Shown in pieces: positions 37,385-44,457 of a stretch of DNA of 64,000 nucleotides. Numbering within the stretch: position 1 is the first letter of the stretch; each line of letters starts with the position of its first letter. The DNA is from Paraburkholderia domus. GTDB taxonomy: Bacteria > Pseudomonadota > Gammaproteobacteria > Burkholderiales > Burkholderiaceae. The notes below the pieces were generated by a model. The model saw nothing but the letters and a program-made list of their open reading frames with translations. It was not told the origin of the DNA and ran no database searches. The translations under genes and the position numbers were made by a program. Location of the stretch: the NCBI RefSeq assembly GCF_905220705.1, contig NZ_CAJNAT010000001.1:930001-994000 (forward strand). Direction: 5' to 3'.

Positions 37385-38389
37385 ATGCAAAAGTGCGATA
37401 ACCCAAGGTGTCCGATTTGCTACCCGAACTGGAAAGAAGAAGAGGCTGCCGCAAGAAAGCGGGCGGAAGATGACAAGCAGGACTGCATTGACTGCTGGCG
37501 CTTCTATCAGAAGGAGGCCGAAGCCATTGTATCCGTTGACGATCCGATTGCCCGCAACCGCCGCATCAATGCGGCGTATGCGCAACTCTGGTGGGATGAC
37601 CGACGTTTCCAGTGGGCCGGACTCGCAGCGTTCGCGTCAAAGCAGGTAGGTTGTGGACTGCTTAACGCATCTGAAATGATCGGCAAATCGGCCTCGGACA
37701 CCGTTGCCAATTTGCGCAAGGTAGCGAGTGTTGGTCCGGCCGGATGGATGACGGCTTACGGGGCACAGTCAGCGGCGGGTGCCGCGACCGTCGAAAGCGG
37801 TGCCAAGGTCTATCGGATGCTTGCCAAGGGAAACATGTCGCTGTTTCTCGACGTTTGGCCGCTGCATATGTTCTACAAGAAATTTGGATTGCAGCGCTTT
37901 GAAAGATGTCTTGAGGAACGCGCACAATTGCGCGGCTCGGTTGTCTGGCCGATTACGGATCGAGTGCCATTCGGCAAACCGACGGAGCAAATACGGCAAG
38001 CATTCAGAGCAATTGATGCGGGGAACATTGAGCGGGGCGTTGAAGCACTGGCGCAGCACGAACAACTCAATATCCTGCAACCAGCCATGTACGACGATCC
38101 GGAATTCTCGCTGCTGATGCGCGCCAACCAGTTCGCATGGGCGCTGAATATCCCAACTGGCTCAGCACGCGAGATCCAACTCGCACTGGCAAATCAGTGC
38201 ACTGTGTCAGGGGCGAACGCACAAAAAAGTGAACTATTTAGCAAGCAGCCTCTCGCGAATCTTGCCGATCCGCAACAGCGGATGGCATTTGTTTTGCGCG
38301 CCGCGCAGCGTTTCAACCAGCTACTGCATCATCCGACAGACAAATACGACGTTGAAAACTCCCTCTATCTAATCGCGCATCCGAGGTAA
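37385..38389 (+). CDS. Cargo protein, tentatively DUF2515-like
   Basis: A 334-residue soluble protein beginning MQKCDNPRCPICYPNWKEEE, with three closely spaced cysteines that could bind a metal. The block AAYAQLWWDDRRFQWAGLAA, then FASKQVGCGLLNA, recalls DUF2515-type proteins; this is from memory and uncertain. Its codons are less GC-rich than the flanking genes, as expected for cargo. It is followed after 2 bp by a gene for a membrane-anchored protein, so the two act together. A toxin/effector with its protector is one reading. No catalytic motif is visible to prove it. Confidence 0.6.
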   Translation: MQKCDNPRCPICYPNWKEEEAAARKRAEDDKQDCIDCWRFYQKEAEAIVSVDDPIARNRRINAAYAQLWWDDRRFQWAGLAAFASKQVGCGLLNASEMIGKSASDTVANLRKVASVGPAGWMTAYGAQSAAGAATVESGAKVYRMLAKGNMSLFLDVWPLHMFYKKFGLQRFERCLEERAQLRGSVVWPITDRVPFGKPTEQIRQAFRAIDAGNIERGVEALAQHEQLNILQPAMYDDPEFSLLMRANQFAWALNIPTGSAREIQLALANQCTVSGANAQKSELFSKQPLANLADPQQRMAFVLRAAQRFNQLLHHPTDKYDVENSLYLIAHPR

Positions 38390-38391
38390 TC

Positions 38392-39021
38392 ATGCAGCGT
38401 CGGAATATCAGACGGCTCGGGTATCTGTCATGCGCATTGATCGGCTGCGCAATCGCATGGGGTATCTACGCGATGGCAAAGCCCGTTGATGAGGTGGTTC
38501 TTACGCTTGGTGAACCTTATGAACAGGTACGCAAGCAATCACGCTCAACGCTTCCTCCGGTTGAACCCGGCGCATTTTGGGCAGGCTATATCAATCGTCC
38601 GGCAAAATTTCGATTTACTGATTCTCGGTATCAGTTTGTGACGCCCGCAGCAAAATTTCTCACGGTCGGATATGACGAGCGTGGCAATGTTTTGTCGGTT
38701 ACGCTTTCCCCGCAGGTTGAAACGTTGCCACTCGATCAGGCGGTGGCGGTCATGCTTGAATTGCAGGACCAATTGCGGCGGCACGGCTGGCATCCCATAC
38801 GCGCTCGCCGCTTTCCACCGATCGACAGTACCCCTGCAATGATCGAAAGCATCCGGCGCGGGGACGATCCGCAGACCTTCTGGCAGGCTGCTGGCAAGTA
38901 TCAGGTAGCGCTCGACATTCGCCGGTTCATTCACGAAAACCGGCCAAAAGACGAGCGCTATCTGATTACGCTACAACTGAGCGGCCCGCCGCTGATGGAA
39001 GACCATCTCGACGACAATTGA
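38392..39021 (+). CDS. Membrane-anchored partner protein
   Basis: A 209-residue protein with one N-terminal transmembrane helix (LGYLSCALIGCAIAWGIYAM, about residues 9-28) preceded by Arg residues. The rest should therefore lie in the periplasm. The periplasmic part has no recognised domain. The 2-bp spacing after the previous gene indicates strict co-expression. An immunity or anchoring role fits the arrangement but is inference. Confidence 0.6.
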   Translation: MQRRNIRRLGYLSCALIGCAIAWGIYAMAKPVDEVVLTLGEPYEQVRKQSRSTLPPVEPGAFWAGYINRPAKFRFTDSRYQFVTPAAKFLTVGYDERGNVLSVTLSPQVETLPLDQAVAVMLELQDQLRRHGWHPIRARRFPPIDSTPAMIESIRRGDDPQTFWQAAGKYQVALDIRRFIHENRPKDERYLITLQLSGPPLMEDHLDDN

Positions 39022-39078
39022 ACGGATGTGCTGGCGGGCAATTCCGCCAGCATCTGCTTTCGACTCACGCTGCGGCAT

Positions 39079-39240
39079 TCACCCCAGCAAAGAACGGACA
39101 TGCGCCGCCCACGCTTCCATCAACGGTCGCCGCTGTTCTAGCAGGTCGGTGCGGTGGTAGGCAGCTTCAACCTTATTTACCACGGTATGCGCGAGCGCCC
39201 GCTCTGCAAGGTCGCGGGCGTAACTGCCGTGTGCGAACAT
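39079..39240 (-). pseudogene. 3' fragment of a second tyrosine integrase
   Basis: Fifty-three codons plus stop encode MFAHGSYARDLAERALAHTV, then NKVEAAYHRTDLLEQRRPLM and a short tail. They match the last part of the complete integrase at 41031-42197 and include the catalytic Tyr of the EAAYHRTD motif. Homology stops near 39240. It lies in the same orientation as the intact gene and marks the right end of an older element inside the present island. The flanking DNA in 39022-39344 shows nothing else. Confidence 0.85.
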
Positions 39241-39344
39241 TAGGCGCGGACTGTTTCAGGTGACAGCAGGACGACGCTTTCGTGTGGGCATCGTCTGAGC
39301 AGGCGTGCAGCGAGTGCAATTGGCAGATTTTAAAGAGAAACAAT

Positions 39345-39920
39345 ATGTTAGAGCATACATGCGGCAACAACGGCTCCGACCGAGCCTTGATCGAAAGGGC
39401 GCGAGCTTTTGCGCTGGGTGCGCACGCTGCGCTAAACCAGCGTCGCAAATACACGGACGAGCCTTATTCGGTGCATCTGGCGGAAGTGGCGGAGTTGGTG
39501 TCGAGGGCTAAGGATGTAACTGCGGAGATGGTTGCCGTTGCCTGGCTGCACGATACGGTTGAGGACACCGCCATTCCGCTGACGTTGATCGAGACGGAGT
39601 TCGGTAAACGCGTCGGGCGGCTCGTCGGCGAACTGACCGCGATATCGACACCTGATGGCGGCGACCGGGCCGCACGCAAGGCAAGGGACCGGGCGCATAC
39701 GGCGCAGGCATCGGCAACTGCGCAGACGATCAAGGCGGCTGATCTCCTATCGAACCTGCGCACGGTAGAGGACCGCGATCCGCAGTTCGCCGCAATCTAC
39801 ATGCGCGAGAAGCGTCTGTTGCTCGACGTACTGACGCAAGCGGACGAATGCCTGCGAAATGACGTGCGAGCAATCATTGACGATTACTTCACCCGGCAGG
39901 GAACCGACGAACTGGCCTGA
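39345..39920 (+). CDS. Small HD-domain phosphohydrolase, MESH1/SpoT-hydrolase-like
   Basis: A 191-residue protein that consists almost only of an HD domain of the RelA/SpoT type. Its landmarks are an N-terminal helix RARAFALGAHAALNQRRKYT, the YSVHLAEVAELV segment with a metal His, and VAWLHDTVEDTAIPLTLIET with the HD and ED motifs. KAADLLSNLRTVEDRDP corresponds to the later Asp/Asn metal ligands. No synthetase, TGS or ACT domain is present. Small alarmone hydrolases (SAH) degrade (p)ppGpp and related nucleotides; another nucleotide substrate is equally possible. ATG 39345 with AGAG upstream is preferred over a longer frame from 39282. Confidence 0.75.
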   Translation: MLEHTCGNNGSDRALIERARAFALGAHAALNQRRKYTDEPYSVHLAEVAELVSRAKDVTAEMVAVAWLHDTVEDTAIPLTLIETEFGKRVGRLVGELTAISTPDGGDRAARKARDRAHTAQASATAQTIKAADLLSNLRTVEDRDPQFAAIYMREKRLLLDVLTQADECLRNDVRAIIDDYFTRQGTDELA

Positions 39921-39972
39921 TCGATTACTGCCGTCAGGCATGGCCCAACGAGTGGGTCTACGTAAATGCACT

Positions 39973-40449
39973 ATGTTCAGAACTGAAAAAAAGCAGTACA
40001 CGCAGCTCGTCTGCTTTCGCTGCAACCGGTGTGACGCGCCAATTACACGTGCTTTGATGATCGCAGACACGTCGCAGTACACCACGCGCGGTGGTGAATC
40101 ATGGAAATTTGGTGAGCCCTGCTTTCCTGCGGGCTTCGCCATACGGGAGCGCGGCGACGTGTGGAAAGCCTACGCGGGTTGCTGGCTTGTACAGGAGGAT
40201 GACGTGATCGGGTTGAGTGTCACGCACCACGTTGACCGGACAAATGGCTGCTGCGGTATGACGGGCTGGCGCGGTCCCAATCTCATATGCCGGTGTGGCG
40301 AACACGTGGCAAGCGCTGAAACCGATTGCACCGTGCCGAACTTCGTCGCATTGAACAAAGACCAGGTATACCCGGTCAGGTTGCGTCTGAGCGCTGCACA
40401 GGTCGAAAATGAAGCAGCTCGCGAACCTGATAGCAATGATAGCTTTTGA
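39973..40449 (+). CDS. Cysteine-rich (zinc-ribbon-like) island protein
   Basis: A 158-residue protein. The N-terminal part has CFRCNRCDAPITRAL, and the middle has NGCCGMTGWRGPNLICRCGE, so two Cys pairs about 95 residues apart could hold one or two zinc ions. The rest, such as YTTRGGESWKFGEPC, is not recognised. It follows the HD hydrolase after 53 bp on the same strand. It is probably cytoplasmic, and its function is unknown. Confidence 0.65.
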   Translation: MFRTEKKQYTQLVCFRCNRCDAPITRALMIADTSQYTTRGGESWKFGEPCFPAGFAIRERGDVWKAYAGCWLVQEDDVIGLSVTHHVDRTNGCCGMTGWRGPNLICRCGEHVASAETDCTVPNFVALNKDQVYPVRLRLSAAQVENEAAREPDSNDSF

Positions 40450-41030
40450 TAGCAGGTTTTCGTGAGTGTGATCAAAGAACTGCAAACTTATCCTGGGGCG
40501 TTCTCCAAGCACGTTATAGTGCAAGCTTGCGCGGCAGCCCGAAACCGGTCATGGACGTAATGACAAGGATTCCCGGTGATCCCGGTTTCATGAGTCGTCG
40601 GGCGGCGCGCAAAATTCCCGCCCAAAAAACAGCGTCTAACACGACGCCTGCGCGGGGGCCGGAAATGACGACGCGCTCAGTAGCACGAATGTACAGCCGG
40701 AAAGACGGCACGAAAGCCGACTCGCAAGGATAGGCTTTTTCGTTCAGAGGCGTCGTTGTGAGGCGGGCGGGTGAAAAGGACCGATGGGGTTCGGGTCGGT
40801 TCTGACGTGGCAGAGGTCCAACCCCAACCATCGGGTGTCGCCGCTGGGAACGTCCCGACCTCAGAGCCACGCTTGAGGACGGGTCAACCAGCCACGGCAA
40901 CGTCGCCAGCGTACCTGACCCGCGCGACGCGCGCAACGCGACGGCATGGTAAGTCGCCAGAAGATGACGGTTAAGTTTCGGCCATTCCCCACGTGCCCCG
41001 ATGGGGGGCCGTGAAAATATTCAGGTTTGC
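40450..41030. other. Non-coding stretch with a decayed terminator copy
   Basis: No gene is supported in these 581 bp. The stretch 40693-40744 repeats the sequence around the terminator at 37145-37173 (acagccgg, gaaagac, cgcaagg, cttttttcg-type blocks), but the stem is reduced to aaagcc/ggcttt (40713-40718 with 40733-40738). This copy fits the idea that the right part of the island comes from a second, related element. Confidence 0.5.
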
Positions 41031-42197
41031 TCAAGTCAAGACTGGCCCGCTAGTTGGCACGGCAGCGGAGCTGCAAGACTGAACGTGCACCGCCCACGCT
41101 TCCATCATCGGGCGGCGTTGGTCCAGTAGGTCCGTACGGTGATAGGCCGCTTCAACCTTGTTAGCAACGGTATGCGCGAGCGCCCGCTCTGCGAGGTCGC
41201 GCGCGTAGCCGTGTTCGCTGGCCCAATCGCGGAAGCTTGAACGAAAGCCGTGCGCCGTTGCGACCCGTCCGGGTGTGTCGCTTTGCGCTTGTACGCGACG
41301 CAGGAAAGACGTGAGAACCATGTCACTGACGACCTTCCCGCGCGGTGACGGGAATACAAGCGCTTCGTGCAGCTTCTGTTCCTTCAGCCTTTGGACGAGT
41401 GCAAGCGCCGGGGCCGATAGCGGGACGCGATGCGGCTCTTTGGCTTTCATCCGTTCGCCGGGAATGGTCCACACACCGACCTTCAGGTCAAATTCATCCC
41501 ATACCGCGCCGCGCACTTCGCCGCTACGCGCCGCCGTCAATATCAGGAACAACAAGGCGGCGCGCGTGGCTTCTCCCTGCTTGAATTCGGTAACGTGCTT
41601 CTTCACGAACGCGGGCACGTCGCGCCACGGCATCGCGGGCTGATGTTCCTTCTTCGCGTTCTGCTTCGGCAGAATGTGATCGACAACGGAGACAGGGTTC
41701 GCTGTGATATGGCCGTGCGCCCACGCCCATTGCATGACCGCGTGCATACGCTGGCGGGTGCGGCTGGCCGTCTCTGCCTTCTCAAGCCAGATAGGCCGCA
41801 ACACGTCCGCGCAATCGGCGGGCGTCACAGCGTCGAGCTTCTTCTGACCAAGCAGCGGAAACGCGTAAGCCTCAAGCGATCTAATCCAGTCGTCCGCATG
41901 CTTCGCGTTTCGCCAGCCGGGTTTGAGTTCTTCGTGAACTTTGCGCGCGGCCTTTTCGAAAGTCAGTGCCGCCGCCGTGATGCTGGCGGCCTGCTGTTCA
42001 CGATCGCGTTCCTCGATGGGGTCTTTGCCCGCGTCAATCAGGCGGCGCATGCCGAGCGCCTTCTCGCGGGCGTCCGCAATTGGCACTTCGGGATAAACCC
42101 CGAGGCCCGCGTCGCGGCGCTTGCCGGTCACGGGACTGGTGAAGCGAAGCGTCCACTTACTGCCTGTCTTGCCCGGGGTGAGCATCAACCCTGTCAC
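41031..42197 (-). CDS. int: Tyrosine integrase of the island, start possibly damaged
   Basis: A 388-residue P4-type site-specific recombinase. The N-terminal arm-binding part (DUF4102) has RFTSPVTGKRRDAGLGVYPE. The catalytic domain shows the first Arg in LILTAARSGEVRGAVWDEFD, His-x-x-Arg in TAHGFRSSFRDWAS, the later His in ERALAHTVANKVE and the Tyr in AAYHRTDLLDQ. The frame given begins at GTG 42197. The family normally starts at the upstream ATG (42261-42263), which reads MALTDR and then a TAG codon (42243-42245) before continuing in frame. The protein either starts late, missing about 22 residues, or is inactive. The gene reads inward from attR. Confidence 0.88.
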   Translation of the reverse strand: MTGLMLTPGKTGSKWTLRFTSPVTGKRRDAGLGVYPEVPIADAREKALGMRRLIDAGKDPIEERDREQQAASITAAALTFEKAARKVHEELKPGWRNAKHADDWIRSLEAYAFPLLGQKKLDAVTPADCADVLRPIWLEKAETASRTRQRMHAVMQWAWAHGHITANPVSVVDHILPKQNAKKEHQPAMPWRDVPAFVKKHVTEFKQGEATRAALLFLILTAARSGEVRGAVWDEFDLKVGVWTIPGERMKAKEPHRVPLSAPALALVQRLKEQKLHEALVFPSPRGKVVSDMVLTSFLRRVQAQSDTPGRVATAHGFRSSFRDWASEHGYARDLAERALAHTVANKVEAAYHRTDLLDQRRPMMEAWAVHVQSCSSAAVPTSGPVLT

Positions 42198-42396
42198 CTT
42201 GCCCTCGAAAATCGGCTTGTCGCCGGGTTGCAGTGCCTTTGCCTATCTGTCAGTGAGTGCCATTTCAGCCCATCGCCAAGTAGCGGATAGTGCCGGAACA
42301 TTTTAGCCTGTTACGGTGTTGAAATGGCCGCAAACCTTTGATGTGTTGATGTTCGATGGAATGACACGGAAAACTTCGGAATTAATTTTGGCAGAC

Positions 42397-42410
42397 GCCG
42401 CCTCCACCAA
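42397..42410 (+). repeat. attR: distal copy of the ssrA 3' end
   Basis: The sequence cgccgcctccacca matches 30710-30723 exactly; the bases on either side differ. It marks the right boundary of the island. Confidence 0.88.
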
Positions 42411-42441
42411 CACATAATCCTGATCCAGCTCAGGATGTCCG

Positions 42442-42475
42442 AAAACCCCGCCAACTAACGGTTCGCGGGGTTTTT
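42442..42475 (+). terminator. Original ssrA terminator, displaced by the island
   Basis: The 10-bp stem aaaaccccgc/gcggggtttt (42442-42451 with 42465-42474) is followed by T residues. It lies 32 bp after attR, the distance at which it would have followed ssrA before insertion. Confidence 0.8.
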
Positions 42476-42605
42476 ATTTTTCTGCCCCATCTATCATCAT
42501 CCTGACTAATCCGGGGTACTCGGGGGTATTTCTGATCGTATATCCGCCGTCCTGAATACCTTGCACCCCCACTTCAGTATTCACGGCACTTTGAACAGGT
42601 TGACG

Positions 42606-42772
42606 ATGCCGCTGTCAGACGCAGAAATCCGCAGGAACGCGTCGCGCGACAAGACGCAAAGCTCGCCGATGGCGGCGGTGTGTACCTTGAGATGCGTCCG
42701 AATGGTTCGCGCTATTGGCGCCTGAAATATCGGCACAGCGGCAAGGAAAAGCTACCGGCTCTCGGCGTATAG
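42606..42772 (+). pseudogene. Frameshifted N-terminal remnant of another integrase
   Basis: From ATG 42606 the reading begins MPLSDAEIRR. After one base shift near codon 18 it continues KLADGGGVYLEMRPNGSRYW and RLKYRHSGKEKLPALGV, then breaks off at a stop at 42772. These are hallmark N-terminal blocks of P4-type integrases. It is outside attR, in the opposite orientation to the present integrase, and 195 bp from the att sequence. That is the usual arrangement of an element whose integrase follows the att site directly, so it is likely the scar of an earlier insertion at ssrA. Confidence 0.82.
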
Positions 42773-43172
42773 ATCCGCGAATCACCATCCTTCAAGGTAG
42801 TGCGTTTCAGGTCAGCCAGCCGGCGCACTGCGACGTCGATCTTGTCGGACGCGATCCGCTTACTTTCAGTGGCCGCTTTTGTCGCCTTCGCGTCCAGAAT
42901 GCGCTCCGCATTGGCGAGACGTGTCCGCTACTTGAAAAGCTCCTGTTCGAGCTTCGTCGCCCGCAGCGATTGTTTTCGGCAATCAGTGTCTGAATGCGAC
43001 GCTCATTATCGGCCTGGGCGTGCGAAAACACCGCCTCCATTGCCATCGGGGCTTTCAGATTCCGCCCGCCATGCTCCCAATACAACTCCGCAAACTCCCG
43101 AATGCTCATGACAGCGCCGAACATCTTTATGTACTTCTTGTAGTCCGCTTCAATTTGAGCCGAGTAGCACAT
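42772..43172 (-). pseudogene. Broken SRAP (SOS response-associated peptidase-like) gene
   Basis: The start MCYSAQIEADYKKYIKMFGA, with Cys at position 2, and the block IREFAELYWE are typical of the SRAP/YedK-like family that forms a thiazolidine link to abasic DNA. After IQTLIAENN a one-base deletion near 42965 shifts the frame. In the shifted frame the sequence continues RATKLEQELFK, an amber codon at 42928-42930, then RTRLANAERILDAKATKAAT and LKRTTLKDGDSRI. It then stops at the junction with the integrase remnant. The conserved C-terminal half is missing. Confidence 0.7.
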
Positions 43173-43553
43173 GGACGCCTTCCCCGGACCTTCCCATGAT
43201 AGTGCTGAACATAAGCCGTAAATGTTGGCTACACGGTGTATCGGGCCCCTCGTCTCAGGGCGTGATCCTACGATAAATCAGAAAAGACCTGCCGGTTGCG
43301 CAGCGTCATCGCAACTAAAATAATCACTTCCCTGCGAGTCGCTTCTCTTCCGCCACCGCAGTGTACTTGATGGTTGTGGCATCTACGCAACGTTTTGCAT
43401 TCCTCATCGTTCGATGATTTTCGAGAAACCATCTGAGGATCAAACGCAGCTATTCTAGAGGGATATCCGTTTCTTTTTCAATCAGATAGGACACTTAATC
43501 ATGTCGGGACAATATGAAAATGCCATTAGCGTTGCTGGCGTAGGCATGAGCAG
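43173..43553. other. Degenerate intergenic DNA
   Basis: These 381 bp contain no supported gene. The sequence is lower in GC than the core chromosome and looks like decayed mobile DNA, but I could not match it to a particular element. Confidence 0.4.
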
Positions 43554-43820
43554 ATGACGATTTTTTATGCAGCAGTGGAGGATGACCCACTGACGAGCGG
43601 CAATGGGAGCCGAGTACACGCTAGTGGCAACGCAGGCACGATCGAGGGCGAAGACGGCAGATATCGCAGGATGGCTTTCATCGGCGATCCAGCGTGGTGC
43701 GTTGCGTGCCAGAACAGGGGAGTAATAGTCGGAGGCACGCCGGTCCTGGAGAACCGCCGGATGCTTGACCTCGTGAATGCCAGCAGACGGCAAGCAGTGG
43801 GCGGAGATGAGGTCGCATGA
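43554..43820 (+). CDS. PAAR-like protein
   Basis: An 88-residue protein resembling the PAAR family that caps the VgrG spike of type VI secretion systems. The supporting pattern is DPLTSGNGSRVHASGNAGTI, MAFIGDPAWCVACQNRGVIV and RRQAVGGDEVA, close to the DPT..GG, GH-W-C and GGD blocks of PAAR proteins. The product ends abruptly after GGDEVA. A shift of one base would continue HDKKLRKLTGLSAP to a stop at about 43860, so the C-terminus may be frameshifted. No T6SS core gene is in the window, so it would be an orphan. Confidence 0.55.
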   Translation: MTIFYAAVEDDPLTSGNGSRVHASGNAGTIEGEDGRYRRMAFIGDPAWCVACQNRGVIVGGTPVLENRRMLDLVNASRRQAVGGDEVA

Positions 43821-43856
43821 CAAAAAGCTGCGGAAATTGACTGGGCTGAGTGCACC

Positions 43857-44174
43857 ATGAATGCACCATGGAGATGGCTTGCGGCAATTGCCGGTACAAG
43901 CGTTGTAATCGTGCTGGTCGCCTACACGGGCTATGTCAATTCGTATCTCGATCACGAGACGCAGACCACGTTCTTCCTGAAGCGATACCCGACGTTGCAG
44001 ACGAAGTTCCACGACCCATTTGCCAATGAGAGGGACGACGAGCCGATCGACCAATTGCCGCCGATCGATCGTGCGCACTTTGTTGACTACTGCAAATACC
44101 GGTTTGGGATTGTCGATCGTGGCACCGAGTCGCTACAGGAATGCAAGACGAAAATTCCAAGCTACTTGCAATAG
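43857..44174 (+). CDS. Small single-pass membrane protein
   Basis: A 105-residue protein with one N-terminal helix (WLAAIAGTSVVIVLVAYTGY, about residues 7-26) and a 75-residue outside part with two Cys (YCKYRFGIV, LQECKTK). It is not recognised. It follows the PAAR-like gene after 36 bp on the same strand and may be its partner. Two terminators follow it. Confidence 0.5.
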   Translation: MNAPWRWLAAIAGTSVVIVLVAYTGYVNSYLDHETQTTFFLKRYPTLQTKFHDPFANERDDEPIDQLPPIDRAHFVDYCKYRFGIVDRGTESLQECKTKIPSYLQ

Positions 44175-44250
44175 GCATGTTGGAATATTGTAGACTTCGT
44201 CGGACAGAAGCGACACGCAGATTCGAGCTGCACCATCAAAACTCACTCAA

Positions 44251-44284
44251 AACCCGTAAGCGGCCTGATGCTTGCGGGTTTTTT
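44251..44284 (+). terminator. Terminator after the small membrane protein gene
   Basis: An 11-bp stem (aacccgtaagc 44251-44261 with gcttgcgggtt 44270-44280) is followed by a run of six T. Confidence 0.85.
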
Positions 44285-44304
44285 GTTGGCTGCCGATAAA
44301 ACAG

Positions 44305-44332
44305 AAGGCCCGCTCCTCGAGCGGGCCTTTTT
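44305..44332 (+). terminator. Second terminator in tandem
   Basis: An 11-bp stem (aaggcccgctc/gagcgggcctt, 44305-44315 with 44319-44329) has a 3-nt loop and a T run. Together with the first it gives strong insulation before the next gene. Confidence 0.85.
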
Positions 44333-44457
44333 GCTTGCGAGCATCAAAGCCGCGCGAAGCCAAAGGAATAAACGCATCCCTTCAATCGTTCATTCCTCAC
44401 GCGCGCCCGCACGCTGCGTTCCGCGCGAGACCAACACCAAAATCAGGAGCCGACATC

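Larger units (their letters stand above)
30724..42410. mobile_element. P4-like genomic island integrated at ssrA
   Basis: The island is about 11.7 kb long and is bounded by the 14-bp att repeats. In order it holds a protein of the type found at the left end of such islands, an AlpA regulator, a replication helicase and associated small genes, a P4-like immunity leader, a two-gene cargo, an integrase fragment, an HD hydrolase, a zinc-ribbon protein and a tyrosine integrase reading inward from attR. No capsid, tail or lysis gene is present, so it resembles a satellite or integrative plasmid rather than a full prophage. Replication, immunity and integration modules are all seen. Mobility is uncertain because the integrase start is damaged. 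Confidence 0.85.

Noticed and set aside
42397..42410. A tRNA gene at the right island boundary
   Set aside because: The CCA-ending sequence is only the 14-bp copy of the ssrA end; no cloverleaf can be drawn upstream.
43260..43480. Insertion sequence remnant
   Set aside because: The composition suggests decayed mobile DNA, but no inverted ends or transposase motif could be identified.
43482..44078. 198-codon minus-strand frame
   Set aside because: It overlaps the PAAR-like and membrane protein genes on the other strand and shows no family pattern.
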